64,000 nucleotides of DNA from Chrysemys picta bellii (taxonomy: Eukaryota; Chordata; Testudines; Emydidae): contig NC_088792.1 in NCBI RefSeq assembly GCF_011386835.1, forward strand, positions 60,392,081 to 60,456,080, written 5' to 3'. Positions 43,632 to 54,798 of this stretch are shown here, in pieces; position 1 is the first letter of the stretch, and each line of letters begins with the position of its first letter. The notes beneath the pieces were generated by a model, which was not told the origin of the DNA, did not search any database, and saw only the letters and a program-made list of their open reading frames with translations. The position numbers were made by a program, and so were the translations under genes.

Positions 43632-46447
43632 GCACTAACATAACAGACGTTGCAACATACATGTTTTATGCCCCTCCCCCTTCTTCAATGGGTTTGAGAT
43701 GCCATTAGAGTCAGTGAGTAGATGTGGGCTGATGTTTTTCCTGAATGCTGGTGACAACCAGCATTGTGGGCCAGGCTCATGGCCACACTGGTGCAAACTG
43801 GCCACATTGGGCAGGGGAGGAATCCTCTTAAGTAGGGGAACCCTCTGGCCGTGCAGCCCAGAGAGCCTTCAAACTGGTCAAGACACGATCTAGTGCTGCA
43901 GAGTGGCAAAGATGCTGCCCAGTGTAGCAGCTGTGGCCAGGCAGAAGCGGGTGGGGTTAAAATGCCATTTTAGCCTACAGGTCCTCCGCCGTGGCTCCAA
44001 TGTCTTGTACCAGGTTGTTGCCTGTCGGTTCCAGAATTTGGCAGCTGCAAAGGTGGCTCAATACCACCTTTGCCTCTTCGCTGATGGCCAGTTTCTTGAC
44101 CAATTTGCAGGCTGTCTGGGCCTGTCTCTCCAGCTGATCTGGACTGGAAAATACAAGTGGGTATCCTTCAGTGGTGGGGTAAGACTGGGGTAAAAATGAG
44201 ACCAGGCTGGTGGGGGGTGATTATGGTGGATTGGGAGAAGCTACCAGAGAATATGGCTGATTATGGGACCCCTCACATGAGTGGGAGTGTTTGGTCATCA
44301 TTTGTTACCAAAGCTTGCACCACAGAGATCTGGTTAGATTGATGCAGCACAGCCCCCATACTTGAACAGGCATTTGACTGTATGGGGTTTCTGTTGGAAA
44401 TCTGAAGAAGTGAAGAGTTTGTTCTGTTTTCTTGGTCACTGGCTGTTATGTCGTCTGGGATTTGCTTTTGTTGTGTTGTGTTTTATTGCTCTGGATTGTA
44501 ATTATAATGGGAGACTGATATTGGTGTGCTTTATTATATTTACACTGAAAATAAACAAATATTGGTTCTTTTTAGTAGGGGTGGTGTAAAATTGTGGAAG
44601 ACGAAGTGAACCGACCCATATTACCTTCATCGTATTTGTCATTTTCCTGTTAAATTTCCTCCTTCGAAATACAAGTGAAGAAGCCAGATGTATACAGTGG
44701 GAGGATTTCCAGATTCATTTTTTAAGAAGTGAGATGCAGTCACAGAGCCGTGTCCTTTCTCCACACAGAAGATCAGCATCATCACTGAACGCACACTCCA
44801 AGCATAAACTAAAATACACTAACTAGCAAGAGCTGGTTGTTCTGGCTCCAGCAACTTCTAATCCCACAATATTTTAAAGAATGATCTGATACTTGACACC
44901 TCCAGGCCTTTTATTTCAAAATGATTTTTCCAGCAATACAGACTTGATTGAATTTGGCTGGCTATTGCCACAGAAGAATGCACTGATGAACAACGTGAAG
45001 CAACATGCCAAGAATGATGTATGTACAGTCATCTTCCTGTACATCATATGTAATTCTGACACCTTTCTCTAAGATGGCAAAATGATAAGACCATATGTCT
45101 AATGGATGTAGTAGCTCAGATGTACTGTCAGTTGACCGAAGCAGAGCCCTTTTCTAAAGCTTTAATGTCTAATTGTGCATGTCTCCTCAAATGTTTTGCC
45201 CAACTCTATTAAAACAAGTTCAAAGTTATCACATTGGAAACAGATTGAGCAGTAAAGCATTTTGGCCTCTACTCTACATTATCTGTGTTGATATGACTAT
45301 GATATCCCATTAACTAGCTACAGATGTTCTATAGTTCATACATTACGTGGCCTTAAAATAAACTTGGGTTAGGGTTAGGCAATTCTCTCTGTGTAATATT
45401 TGAATGATTTTCTACATTTTTTATTATAGGCTTCACCTTCACCTTCACTTAACAATTGGTTCCAGTGTAAAAACAAAACCAGACAAAGGGACACATTTGA
45501 TCCCAGTTTGGATAATGGGGAAATACTTGTGAGAACAGCCATTGATTTCTCTATAACCAGAAGTGAAAACTCACTTTCCTGCACACATCATGGTGGTGCT
45601 AGCAGAAACTGACCAGCCCGTCCCAATGTGTCTACAGAGGATCAATGGCCCATAGTGGGAGTAGCCCTTCCTGGTAGCTGCTGAGAAAAGCTGATTGGGG
45701 ATGAGGATGAATGGGGAAGAGTATTTTGGCGAGGTTGAGAGCAAAGTTTATATGTTTTTTTATATTTTGTTTCCCTCATAGACCTAGAAGCAGGGAAACA
45801 AAAGGGGCAAAAGACATTATAATTATTTTTAATTTCTGTCTGTCACAAGTAAGCAGAGGCATCTGAAAGTGTGAAATATTCCAAGCTCCTGTAGGGTGTA
45901 AATACTAAACAAAAACCAAAGGTGGTTTTGATTTTGTCCTTGGCAAACCAAAAGGTGAGTTTGCCAGAAGCAAACCCAAAACAGAGCTGCCTGAGTCTGT
46001 CTGTCTGTCTGTCTATCTGTCTCTCTAATAAGTAGATGACATAGGTTCCTCAATTGTTGTTTAAGCATGATGGTTGACTATATTAAGGAAAAACACTCTG
46101 ATCATAAATAAAATATTAAAACAGAGCTGTGTAAACCACTATGACTATACATGGATCAATAAACATTTCTAAAACTCCATTTAAAAAGCTGAAAAAACTG
46201 TTTAAATCTAACTTCATAAGGTAAACCTCCCCCCCCCACACACAGTTTTTTGATAAATAGCTATTTACATGGTTGACATTAATCAGCTCCAAAAGGAGCC
46301 ATCATGGTCATTGGGTGAATAATAATTATTTTTAAGTCTTTTTGAAATAGCCTTAATGGTTTCAAAAGAACCAGTAAGTTTTGTGAGGTCAATAATACAG
46401 GTTTTAACAATAATTTATAAACAAACATTTTGTGATCTATTTTGTCA

Positions 46448-46640
46448 ATACACCTCTACCCCCATATAACGCTGTCCTCGGCAGCCAAAAAATCTTACTG
46501 CATTATGTGAAACCGTATTATGTTGAACTTGCTTTGATTCGCTGGAGTGCGCAGCCCCGCCCTCACAGAGCACTGCTTTACCGTGTTATATTCGAATTCG
46601 TGTTATATCGGGTCACATTATATCGGGATAGAGGTGTATA
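46448..46640. mobile_element. Inverted-repeat MITE, right-arm copy
   Basis: Same insertion as 2624-2814: ACACCTCTACCCCCATATAA to TATCGGGATAGAGGTGTA. Confidence 0.75.
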
Positions 46641-46898
46641 TATTTCCACGAAAGGCTTGTAATCATTAATATAAAAGCAGATTCAAATTAACCAACATGC
46701 CCCAAAGCATTTTACCAATAGGATTAAGTAACACTAAAGCTGTGACACAAGTTAAAAATAAATGTCTTGTCTCTGTTTTTTACTACATGCCTGTGTATTG
46801 AACCTGCAGACATCTCAGGAATGAGGTGCATCCTTAATATTACTTAGCTGTGGGTTGTGTGTGTATTTATATAAATAGATTAGTTTGTAACATTAATG

Positions 46899-47096
46899 TT
46901 AATGAGAAACTTGTGCATTTACAAGTGCATAGTAATGTCCTTCCTTTGCCAGCAGCTGGCTGTGAGTCCCTTGTTCCACTACTTTTCCATTATGAATCAC
47001 TGCTATGACATCAGCGTTCTGGACGGTCGTCAAGCGGTGAGCAATAATAATGCAGGTTCGACCCTTCCTGGCATCGTCCAAGGCTTTCTGGACAAT
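46899..47096 (-). CDS. ABCB-type transporter, right copy, last coding exon with stop
   Basis: A 198-nt terminal coding exon preceded by a CTGTCCACAG acceptor. It encodes [15 protein letters not shown], the H-loop region [23 protein letters not shown] and the C-terminus ALVNAQVSH, then TAA. It is nucleotide-identical to 2168-2365. With the six exons upstream it completes nucleotide-binding domain 2 of a P-glycoprotein-like exporter. No membrane segment follows, as expected for the family C-terminus. The hexamer matching the left copy's ATTAAA reads ATTAAG here, so its poly(A) site may differ. Confidence 0.96.
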   Translation of the reverse strand: MVQKALDDARKGRTCIIIAHRLTTVQNADVIAVIHNGKVVEQGTHSQLLAKEGHYYALVNAQVSH

Positions 47097-48509
47097 CTGT
47101 GGACAGATGCAGTGAAAAACTTATTAGTTGGAGAATCTTCCCTTTCATAGGTAACACCTTTGCCTTTATAGTTCACATTATCACTTGGGTGTTCCTCACT
47201 GGGGTTTAGGAGTCAATACTTCCCATGCATGAAGGAGGCCTCAAACACACGGGTCTGATATTACAACCTTTATTTGTGTGAGTAATTCCACTGAAGTCAT
47301 TGAGACTACTCTCATGAACACAGGCTAGCAGAACGAGCTCCATAAGGATCTAGTTGGACCAACATAAAACTTAACATGCAACACAACTAATCTGCAGAGG
47401 TGTAATGAACTGTCTGTTATATTGGCTGCTTTCCAAATGTGTGTGTTATATTTGACATTGCATCCTGTCTGTATCCAACTACATGCCAAATTTAGAGAAA
47501 CTAAAAGTTGCACATTCATTGATAGTACCAGCAATGCCAGACACTTCTTGTCCATAAAAATCCAAAATTCAGGATCCTGACATCCGGCTCACAACTGGAT
47601 GGCGGTTTGCATGGTGGCATTTTTCACTTCTACTGCGTCCCCACCCAAATGAACAGTTTATTGGTCCCTATGGCGTCTCCCCCTCTCCTGGAGATGGGGG
47701 ATGCGGTGAGGAAGCTCAGCCAGCTGAGCAGCAGGGGACAGCTTAATTACTCTCTCTTCACTGCACAACATCTCCGGAGAGGTGGCAGGTGTTGCTGAAG
47801 CCTTTTTTCCAAGCCAGCTGCTCCTGCGTGTCGCCTCTAACCCTCTGAACGCAGGTGGACCAAAGGACTGGGAAGCGGACAGAGGCAGGACAACATTAAA
47901 CTTCTTCATTGCTCCATTCTGTCCTGACAGCCAGCAGTTCTACTGGCAGAGTGGATCCCTCTGGGTCTCTGTAGCAACACCTGCTCCCCCAGACAGAGCA
48001 GGAAATAGTGCAGAAAGAGACCTACTTTGCTGCTAGGGCTGCTGGCTGAAGGGAAGAGAAAGGAGCTGCTGACTTGCCTTACAAGGCCTCCTCTTGTAGA
48101 TCACAGGCTACTGTTTGAAGACACCTGTCTCAAACTCAAAGCTGCTAATTATAAATGGGATTTTCCAAAGTGCTCAGCACTGGCCTAACTGTGAACCCAT
48201 TAAAAGTCCCATTGACTTCATAACTGACTTTGAAGGAACTGAGGCAGGCCCAAACTGAGGAGTTCTGAAAATCCCACTTTGTCTCCAGCCCGTAGTGTTG
48301 CTGACTACCATCAGCTCCCAATTTAGACACCAGGAGTTGAAGGCACTCTACACCTTGCAAAAGCAGGTCATAGACAGAGAGTGAGCTAAGGATTGTTCTG
48401 TGGAACTTTCAAAATTGTATTGTAGATGGAGCGCCTGGGCTCTTGCAGTGAAGCGTTTGAACCCTGTAATTTTGTGTGTATTACAAATGGTAGAATGCAT
48501 ATTACTAAC

Positions 48510-48656
48510 CTTTTCACTTTCTGTGTCAAGAGCAGATGTGGCTTCATCCAGAAGCAGAACTGCTGGCTTACGAACTAGAGCACGAGCAATTGCAATTCTT
48601 TGTTTCTGACCTCCAGAAAGTTGTGCTCCTTTGTCACCCACTCGGGTGTTATACTT
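48510..48656 (-). CDS. ABCB-type transporter, right copy, penultimate coding exon
   Basis: 147 nt, phase 0 at both ends, between a TATACAG acceptor and a GTTAGT donor. It encodes [12 protein letters not shown], the signature [15 protein letters not shown], Walker [12 protein letters not shown] and the following TESEK. The Walker B glutamate is present, so ATP hydrolysis competence is expected. One synonymous difference from the left copy at 617-763. The length equals that of the matching exon I know from vertebrate ABCB1. Confidence 0.96.
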
Positions 48657-49631
48657 CTGTATAAGTAAATATTCATTGTGAAGGAAAGTTAGAAACAGAA
48701 AGTTATATTTTTAATAGCAGATAATGTACTATATTAAGCATTTCCACCATGAAAGAAAAAAGAATAATGTAATGGTTTTTAATAAAAAATAAAATTTTAT
48801 AAGATTTTATTAACTGTTTGAATCAGAATGCTTATCTACAGCTACACGTATTGATAACTGCTCTGTAATGAAAATTCATTTCAGCATTAGAAAAAGACTA
48901 ACTCCCAAGTGGTGCAACCACTGATGTGTCTAGTCAAAGACACTTGTACTTAAGCATATAGAGCTCAAGTGACTTTTATAATTTCCAGGCCCTAGAGACC
49001 CACACTCAGGAGGTGATCCTTTATTTCTTACACATCCAAAACTTTCTTCTAAGTACATTTTTATAATCTAGGTGGTAATGAAAAAGAAAAAGTTTTTTTC
49101 AACTTTCAATTGTCATTTTCAATTCCATGCAACTCTACAGGAAGCCCGATTTCTTTGCGCTTTTCTAACGTCTTTCTCCACTTTGAGAACTAAGTCCATG
49201 GCAAACATGAAGGTTAAGATGTACTTGAAACATTTTACCTTTCAGATAAGACTAAAACTAGAGAAAATTTCTGCCAAAAAAGGAAAAAGAATTGGCAAAG
49301 TTTATGAGGAAATGAAAATAAAGGTTTAGAATCAAATGTCTCTTTTATAGTTGTTATAGAACATCACTGTGGTAGAGGAGAACAAGAAAACTGGAGCACA
49401 GATTTTGCATTTGAATTAGCTAATTATGACTGCGTCTGTGTTAATACATATTGCAAGTTACATTTTTAAACATCAGCTTCCTATTTTCCTCTTTGAGAAT
49501 TGTATACACAAGAAAATAACCTTTTTTTAAAAAAACAAAAAAGCATATTGTTTTGCATTATTGGGAGTTGCTTAGATAAGTCACAGTGAGTATTTACCCC
49601 ACACTGAGACTGGAAAGACATTTTCATTTAC

Positions 49632-49838
49632 CTCTGGGAGATTTTCTATGAAGGTGTGAATATTTGCTGCTTTAGCTGCCTCTTCAACTTCCTCCTGACT
49701 GACAACCCTACTGTTGTCTCCGTACTGGATATTTTCAGCAATGCTGCAGTCAAACAAAATAGGCTCCTGTGACACAATACCCAATTTGGACCTTAACCAT
49801 TGCAAATGCAAAGACTTGGTATCGAACCCGTCTGCAAA
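49632..49838 (-). CDS. ABCB-type transporter, right copy, Q-loop exon
   Basis: 207 nt (69 codons, phase 0), after a TTTCTAG acceptor and before GTAAATG. It encodes [15 protein letters not shown], the Q-loop [14 protein letters not shown], then [17 protein letters not shown] and FIENLPE. In ABC exporters the Q-loop glutamine links the ATP site to the coupling helices of the transmembrane domains. The residues are very close to P-glycoprotein. The left-copy counterpart would lie outside the window. The exon sits 335 nt beyond the point where the visible arm homology is cut by the window edge. Confidence 0.96.
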
Positions 49839-50666
49839 CTAGAAACAGAAAAAGGGAAAAATCATTCCCTGCAGAATGCAATACTCCTCCTCAGGCGTAC
49901 AATGTAAATGTGAAACACCAATCTGTAAAAAAACTCTGACCTGTGTTAGAGTTACAGTAAAAATAAAGTGGTCAGTGAACCACTTCTGATGAAATAATAG
50001 ATGATCGGCTCTTTCATCCAAAATTGAACTGAACCAAAACTCTGAAAATTCTAAAGAAGCTCAGATAACTTTTTCCTCTCAGAAGTATTTTTTTTTTTGT
50101 GCACGTCTGCTCTGCTAGCTCCGTAGTAGATGTGGAATTGCCAATCTATAACGAGATCTGCCTACAGAATTTCCATCTTTACTGATGATGGCAGGTACCA
50201 GAGATCTCATGAGAAAGTCTGTTCATGAGCTTCTTAGACCTAGACGGTTGAAGAGCTCCAGTAAGAATCCACATATTTGGACATTTATTCAAACATCTTT
50301 TGACTCACCATCTCTAGGCTACTCGTCTTGGAGCTCTCATCATCATTAATAGGACTTGCATAAAAGTCCCATCAAGTGATGAATTAGACCTCAAATTGTG
50401 TCATGTTAACATGACTACAGGACTAGGGACAAGGGTTACATTATGGGAAGTATATTCTTATGCCCCCTCCAATATATTAAGTAAATCAACAAAGAGATGC
50501 AATCCAGTGATCTAAAGCCAGGACGGGGAGTCAGAAGATCCAAAGTTCTACTCCTGGCTCTACCTTAAGCAAGTCCCAAGTCTTCTCTACCTACCCGGAC
50601 CCATAAAAACACTTATCCACCTCAAAGGGGTGTTGTGCGGATGACTTAATGTTTGTAAAATACTTT

Positions 50667-51111
50667 TGTGGAAGCAGAGAAAGAACTGACAGGAAGGGGA
50701 TGCAATACATGACAGTTCGTTAGCAAGAGTCAGGCTAACTGTAACCCTGATAACGCGAGATTTGTAGAAGCGAGGATTGTGTGAGGCGGGTGAGAAAGAA
50801 CTGTGTAAGAAGTCATTATGACCTGGTATAGATAAGGTGTAGAAGACCTTGTGTAGATAAGGTATAGAAAATATTCTATGTTGGCAAGAGTCAAAACAAG
50901 TGAGGAAATGAGATATCAGGATGGCCTATGTATAAACAAAATGCAACTGTTGCTCATTATTGTCTGTAACAAAAGGTATAAATGCTTGCTGTAATTGTTT
51001 ACCTGTTGAGAGACCTGCTTAGCTCTCTCCCTCTGCGCAATTGTGAGAGTTAATAAAGCATCTGACTTGCTATACCTAAACAAATAGTGAGAACTCTGTT
51101 TTTCTCCGACA
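50667..51111 (+). repeat. 5' LTR of the endogenous retrovirus
   Basis: About 445 bp, starting TGTGGAAGCAGAG and ending TTTTTCTCCGACA. It has a TATA-like GGTATAAATG (about 50974) and an AATAAAGC poly(A) signal (about 51054). The last 220 bp recur at 54322-54542. Confidence 0.8.
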
Positions 51112-51114
51112 ATT

Positions 51115-51132
51115 TGGGGGCTCGTCCGGGAT
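51115..51132 (+). promoter_or_regulatory. Primer-binding site complementary to tRNA-Pro
   Basis: TGGGGGCTCGTCCGGGAT directly follows the 5' LTR (three bases after it). It matches the proline tRNA primer-binding site known from gammaretroviruses. This fixes the element class and the LTR border. Confidence 0.9.
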
Positions 51133-51445
51133 GGCAACGCCCGCAGAGGCACCGGCAGCTGCTACGGATCGTTCCCCTTTGAACCCCATGGCGCCACAAT
51201 AGAGGTAGGAGACCTTTTGAAATCTCTATTGGGGTGTCGGAGGAGGACTGTCCATGGGGCCATCTGTCCCTGTTGGGCTCACGCCATCCGAACTTATTGA
51301 CTGTGCAGCAAGGTCAGATGCTGAGCGGCTTAGGGGAATTGTTGCCGCCCCCTGTATGCATATGCGAGGTGCATAGGTATGCACCGGTGTTGAGGGGTTG
51401 TTACCGCCTCAGGAGGGGTTTTTACCGCCTCGAGTGATGCATCGA

Positions 51446-51520
51446 GGTACTTGGGAATAGTACCTGGAGGTACTTGGGAATAGTACCTGGAATAAGGCCT
51501 TGGTGTGTGTGTGTGTGTGT
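51446..51520 (+). repeat. Leader repeats: 23-bp duplication and (TG)n
   Basis: AGGTACTTGGGAATAGTACC is present twice in tandem (51446-51490), each copy able to pair internally. A (TG)n run follows at 51503-51520. Both are in the retroviral leader between the primer-binding site and gag. Confidence 0.8.
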
Positions 51521-51956
51521 ACACCAGTGTGAATTGAGTGTTACCGGAAGACGCCCAGAGTACTCTGCGAAGTCTTTTGGCTCGTGACCAGAACTACTCT
51601 AACGCAAGCCTGGTAACTAGAGGATCTTTTAGGAGATCCGACCCACGGTGGGCTAACTCGGCCTGGCATCGTCCGGCGAGGAGGCTACCTGGGTCTAGGA
51701 GTGTATGAACCCATCTTCCCTCCCCTTTTCCTCTCCGTGTGAGCCACTGACAGTCTGATCATCTCACTGGATGCAACAGAGTAAGCGGCGCCATCTCTCT
51801 GAGACTAGCCGACGCTCTTTGCTGAAGGGAGTTGTAGGAGGGTCGTGGCCATCCTCGTTAGTCTCTCCTGTGTGAATACCCTGTAGGGAGAGATCCTTAG
51901 TTTATGTGCCGCTAGCGCGGACAGGGCATCCTCCTCCCTGTGTGTGTGATTGGAAA

Positions 51957-52064
51957 ATGGGTGGGGGACAGTCTAAGGATTCCCTCTCACCCACTAAGGG
52001 TACCCCAGCTTATTTCATGTACGTACATTATGGTACTAAAACCTGCAGGTATTTAGAGAATTGA
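51957..52064 (+). pseudogene. Endogenous retrovirus gag, N-terminal remnant
   Basis: ATG at 51957 is followed by Gly-Gly-Gly and a basic/Ser-rich start (MGGGQSK), the N-myristoylation context of retroviral gag matrix proteins. The frame ends after about 35 codons at a TGA/TAA-rich stretch. No matrix or capsid domain remains. The assignment rests on position after the leader and the MG start. Confidence 0.6.
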
Positions 52065-53360
52065 AATCATTACACGCGTGAAAATTCATCTAAACAATGC
52101 CCACTAGAAGGTACCTTCAATCTAGATAAGATCATACATCTCAGAGGAGCTTTTAATCACCAAAAAGCCTCTGACACACAATGGGAGCAATTTGTCTATT
52201 GAGGAAAGGAACGGGTTAATTTGAAATTCAGCTTGGTCCAGAGATAAAGAGAAAATTAATCTGCGTTCAAGGTCAAGAATCAATGCAGACCAGGCTAAGT
52301 ACAAAGAAAAACTGCTTTCGGCCCCAGCTGACTGTGAAAAAATATAGACATAGTCAAACCAAAGGCAATACAAGTTACAGTGCTGAGATTACATTTGCAA
52401 AGCTTAACTGTCCAGTGAGATCCAACAGTCTGCCTTTGCGACCCTGAAGCTGGCGTGGTTTGGGGAAGCTGAAGAAGCCACAGGCAGCTGGCCTGGACTG
52501 GAATCACTGAAAAGAAGCCCCAGGAGACCTCAGGGTGTAAAAGAACTGCCCTCCCAAGAGAGGAAGCAAGTTGGAGATTGCACAGCACCTTCTCTGAACG
52601 TTATACACAGACGTGGCCAGTCTGGACGTACGTGTGTGAGTATGAAAGTGTGCCTACTCTCAGCCGCAGTAAGTCTGAGAACCGGAGAGGGATTTAGCAT
52701 TCCTCTTTCCACCCCGGCTGACCGGGAAGGGTGTCAGGTGGATCTACCCCAGTCGTAGCAGGACTGGGCAATAGAGAAGTTGGAGAAAAGGGAAGAGTTG
52801 TGTACTTGATAACTAGAATTGAGCAATTAAGAGCATAGATCATGAACCAGGCAGCAACTCAAACCTACGCCCAGGGCAAGTTGCAAGCCTTGAGACAGGA
52901 CTTCCAGGCAGAAAAGGAAGCACTGGCTAAGCAAGTACCGGTCCTTCAGGGACTTATGCAAACACAAATGGTTAAATTTTGACATGCTGTAACAGCAGTG
53001 TGTTTGCCACAAGAGAAAATTGAATAGTTAAACGCCAATGGGTCATGCGTTTTGCCCAAGTGGCAAGCCTCACGAGGGAGGACTCGGGTAGCCTTGTGAG
53101 TAAGAATGTTTAAGAGAAGAGACCAGGAAGTGTGGAGGCTAGTTGAGAAGCCCACCCTCCTATCTAAATTGGTAGTGAAAAAGCCGGTGCCCATGGAAGG
53201 GACGGTTCAGCGAGAAAAGCAGGATCGGGCCCAAGCGGGAAGGCAATAGATAGAGAGATTGGAGAACAGGTTGGAAACTTTGAGGGCATAGTGGAAGGAA
53301 AGGAGTAAGTAATTATAAGCATGGGGATTTCAAATCCCCAGGATAATAATTGAAATGGTA
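52065..53360 (+). other. Decayed retroviral interior
   Basis: No long frame. One 46-codon stretch from 52842 (MNQAATQTYAQGKLQALRQD start) is helical and rich in Gln/Ala/Leu, like a retroelement coiled-coil fragment. I cannot assign it to gag or env. The rest is unassigned. Confidence 0.4.
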
Positions 53361-53394
53361 AAATGTGTGTAAGACAGAGTCTTTGTACCAAGGT

Positions 53395-53848
53395 GCAAGG
53401 CTCTCCTTTCTTCTGCTGAATAAAGCAACTCTTCCTTATCTCTGTCTGGCTGTTATTGGCTCTCAGCTAGGTGGACCCGATATTTTGGTGACAGTTACTG
53501 GCGACTCCGGTTAATGAATTTCTGTCTTATACATTTAGGTGTTAGGTGTGTGGACGGAACTGAGCCTCTCATTTGTAATTCCTCAGAGTGGAAGCCATCG
53601 CGTGCAATGAAGCTCTGAGGTTGAATTGGGATCCTTCTGTCCCGTCCCTGTAGCGGTCAATATTAGTAGAAATTCCTGTAATAGGATCCTATTAGGCCAT
53701 AATTCCCTCTGTTCTCTGTGTAATTCTCTGTTAGAGTATCAGCAGGCAGATGGGTGGGTCTCTGGTAAAACCCTCTAAGGATAGCCCTTTGAATTATATG
53801 TTAAGTAAATGGCTTTTACCCAGTGTTCAGGAAAGAATAAAGATCTGA
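53395..53848 (+). mobile_element. Second retroviral LTR end, leader and gag start
   Basis: GAATAAAGC (about 53419) is followed some 55 bp later by TTTTGGTGACAGTTACTGGC, the layout of an R-U5 end and a primer-binding site (TGGTGAC-type, not proline). A leader and an ATG (53750) starting MGGSLVKPSKDSPLNYML follow. That frame stops after 32 codons (TGA, about 53846). It differs from the 51115 leader, so a second retrovirus lineage contributes here, by insertion or recombination. Confidence 0.6.
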
Positions 53849-54321
53849 ATTTGTTTTTGGGTAACAAAATAGCAGATAAAAGATCTGGTAAAAAGAGAGA
53901 GAAGGACAGTGCCCCTGGCTCTGTGTGGTCAAGCTGTCACTTTACTAGGGGTGCATGGAGATTTTGTAAGCACAAAAGAAACAGTTACACCTTGTGTAGA
54001 AATTGATGTGGCTAGTGTTGTGGAAATTGAATTGTGGAGAGGATGTGCATTTTCCTCAGAACATGTGCAGTGTATATTGTAGCAGAGGTAAAAGAAATGC
54101 AAACCTACCAATATAGGTTGTGTTGTCTCTTTCAGATCACTGGGTGTTTGAAAGCAGGAGTTAGAAGTAAAAGGCAATCAAAAGTCTGGGAAAGTTAATT
54201 GTGTCCCTTTTTACATAAGAATTTTTAAGCTGTGGATAGCTTTGGATCTAGAAGCAAGCCAGAAAGCATCTGTATTAATGCAATTTTCTAACTAATAAGG
54301 TAGGAGCCACTGAAACCTGGG

Positions 54322-54542
54322 TCAAAACAAGTGAGGAAATGAGATATCAGGATGGCCTATGTATAAACAAAATGCAACTGTTGCTCATTATTGTCTGTAA
54401 CAAAAGGTATAAATGCTTGCTGTAATTGTTTACCTGTTGAGAGACCTGCTTAGCTCTCTCCCTCTGCGCAATTGTGAGAGTTAATAAAGCATCTGACTTG
54501 CTATACCTAAACAAATAGTGAGAACTCTGTTTTTCTCCAACA
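54322..54542 (+). repeat. 3' LTR of the endogenous retrovirus, 5'-truncated
   Basis: GTCAAAACAAGTGAGGAAAT to CTCCAACA matches the last 220 bp of the 5' LTR almost perfectly. The first half (U3) is missing. It ends 58 bp before the ABCB exon at 54601. Confidence 0.85.
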
Positions 54543-54600
54543 CTTTGAAGAACAGTTCTATAAGCTCTAAGCATTAACAGCTTCACAAATCTCTTCTTAC

Positions 54601-54798
54601 CACTTGTCCGGCCATAGGGTCATAAAATCTCTCCAGCAGCTGAATGGATGTGCTTTTGCCACAACCACTGCTCCCCACCAAGGCTAGCGTCTGTCCTTTA
54701 TTAACCTTCACGCTGAGTCCTTGCAAAACTTGAGCTTCTGGTCTTGTAGGGTATACAAAATGGATGTCCCTGAATTCAATGTTGCCATCAAATTGACT
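54601..54798 (-). CDS. ABCB-type transporter, right copy, Walker A exon
   Basis: 198 nt, 66 codons, phase 0 at both ends, after a TTTCTAG acceptor and before GTAAGA. It encodes the start of nucleotide-binding domain 2: [20 protein letters not shown] (the A-loop Tyr in VYPTRP stacks on adenine in the family), [19 protein letters not shown] (Walker A, complete) and [15 protein letters not shown]. Length and boundaries match the vertebrate ABCB1 exon layout. An antisense retroviral LTR ends just 58 bp downstream of its donor side. Confidence 0.97.

Larger units (their letters stand above)
41545..46447. other. 3' flank of right ABCB copy, no gene recognised
   Basis: Matches 2815-9386 inverted. 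It contains the MITEs at 41943-42115 (palindromic), 42129-42400 and 43522-43631, and a (TCTG)n run at about 45986-46018. At 43903-44193 there is a 96-codon open frame ending beside a GTAAGA. Its counterpart in the left arm has a stop, and I recognise no domain, so I leave it uncalled. Confidence 0.6.
41545..49297. repeat. Right arm of large inverted duplication
   Basis: Inverted counterpart of 1-9386. It ends at 49297 only because the window starts there, so homology probably continues. It lacks the 1.4-kb LTR-like insertion (empty site near 43799) and has a ~65-bp extra segment at 42700-42770. It carries the same MITEs and two ABCB exons. Confidence 0.93.
50667..54542 (+). mobile_element. 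Gammaretrovirus-like endogenous retrovirus, decayed and mosaic
   Basis: 5' LTR 50667-51111, Pro-tRNA primer-binding site, leader and gag start, then broken sequence, a second distinct leader with its own gag start (about 53395-53845), and a partial 3' LTR (54322-54542). CTTT at 50663-50666 and 54543-54546 looks like the 4-bp target duplication. There is no recognisable protease, polymerase or envelope, and every frame is short, so it is inert. It runs antisense to the ABCB gene. Confidence 0.82.
49839..54600 (-). other. ABCB intron carrying an antisense endogenous retrovirus
   Basis: 4.76-kb GT-AG intron. Its 5' end is the GTAAG donor at 54600-54596 and its 3' end the TTTCTAG acceptor at 49845-49839. 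About 3.9 kb of it is the retrovirus 50667-54542. The remaining 49839-50662 is ordinary intron with no other feature. Confidence 0.85.
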
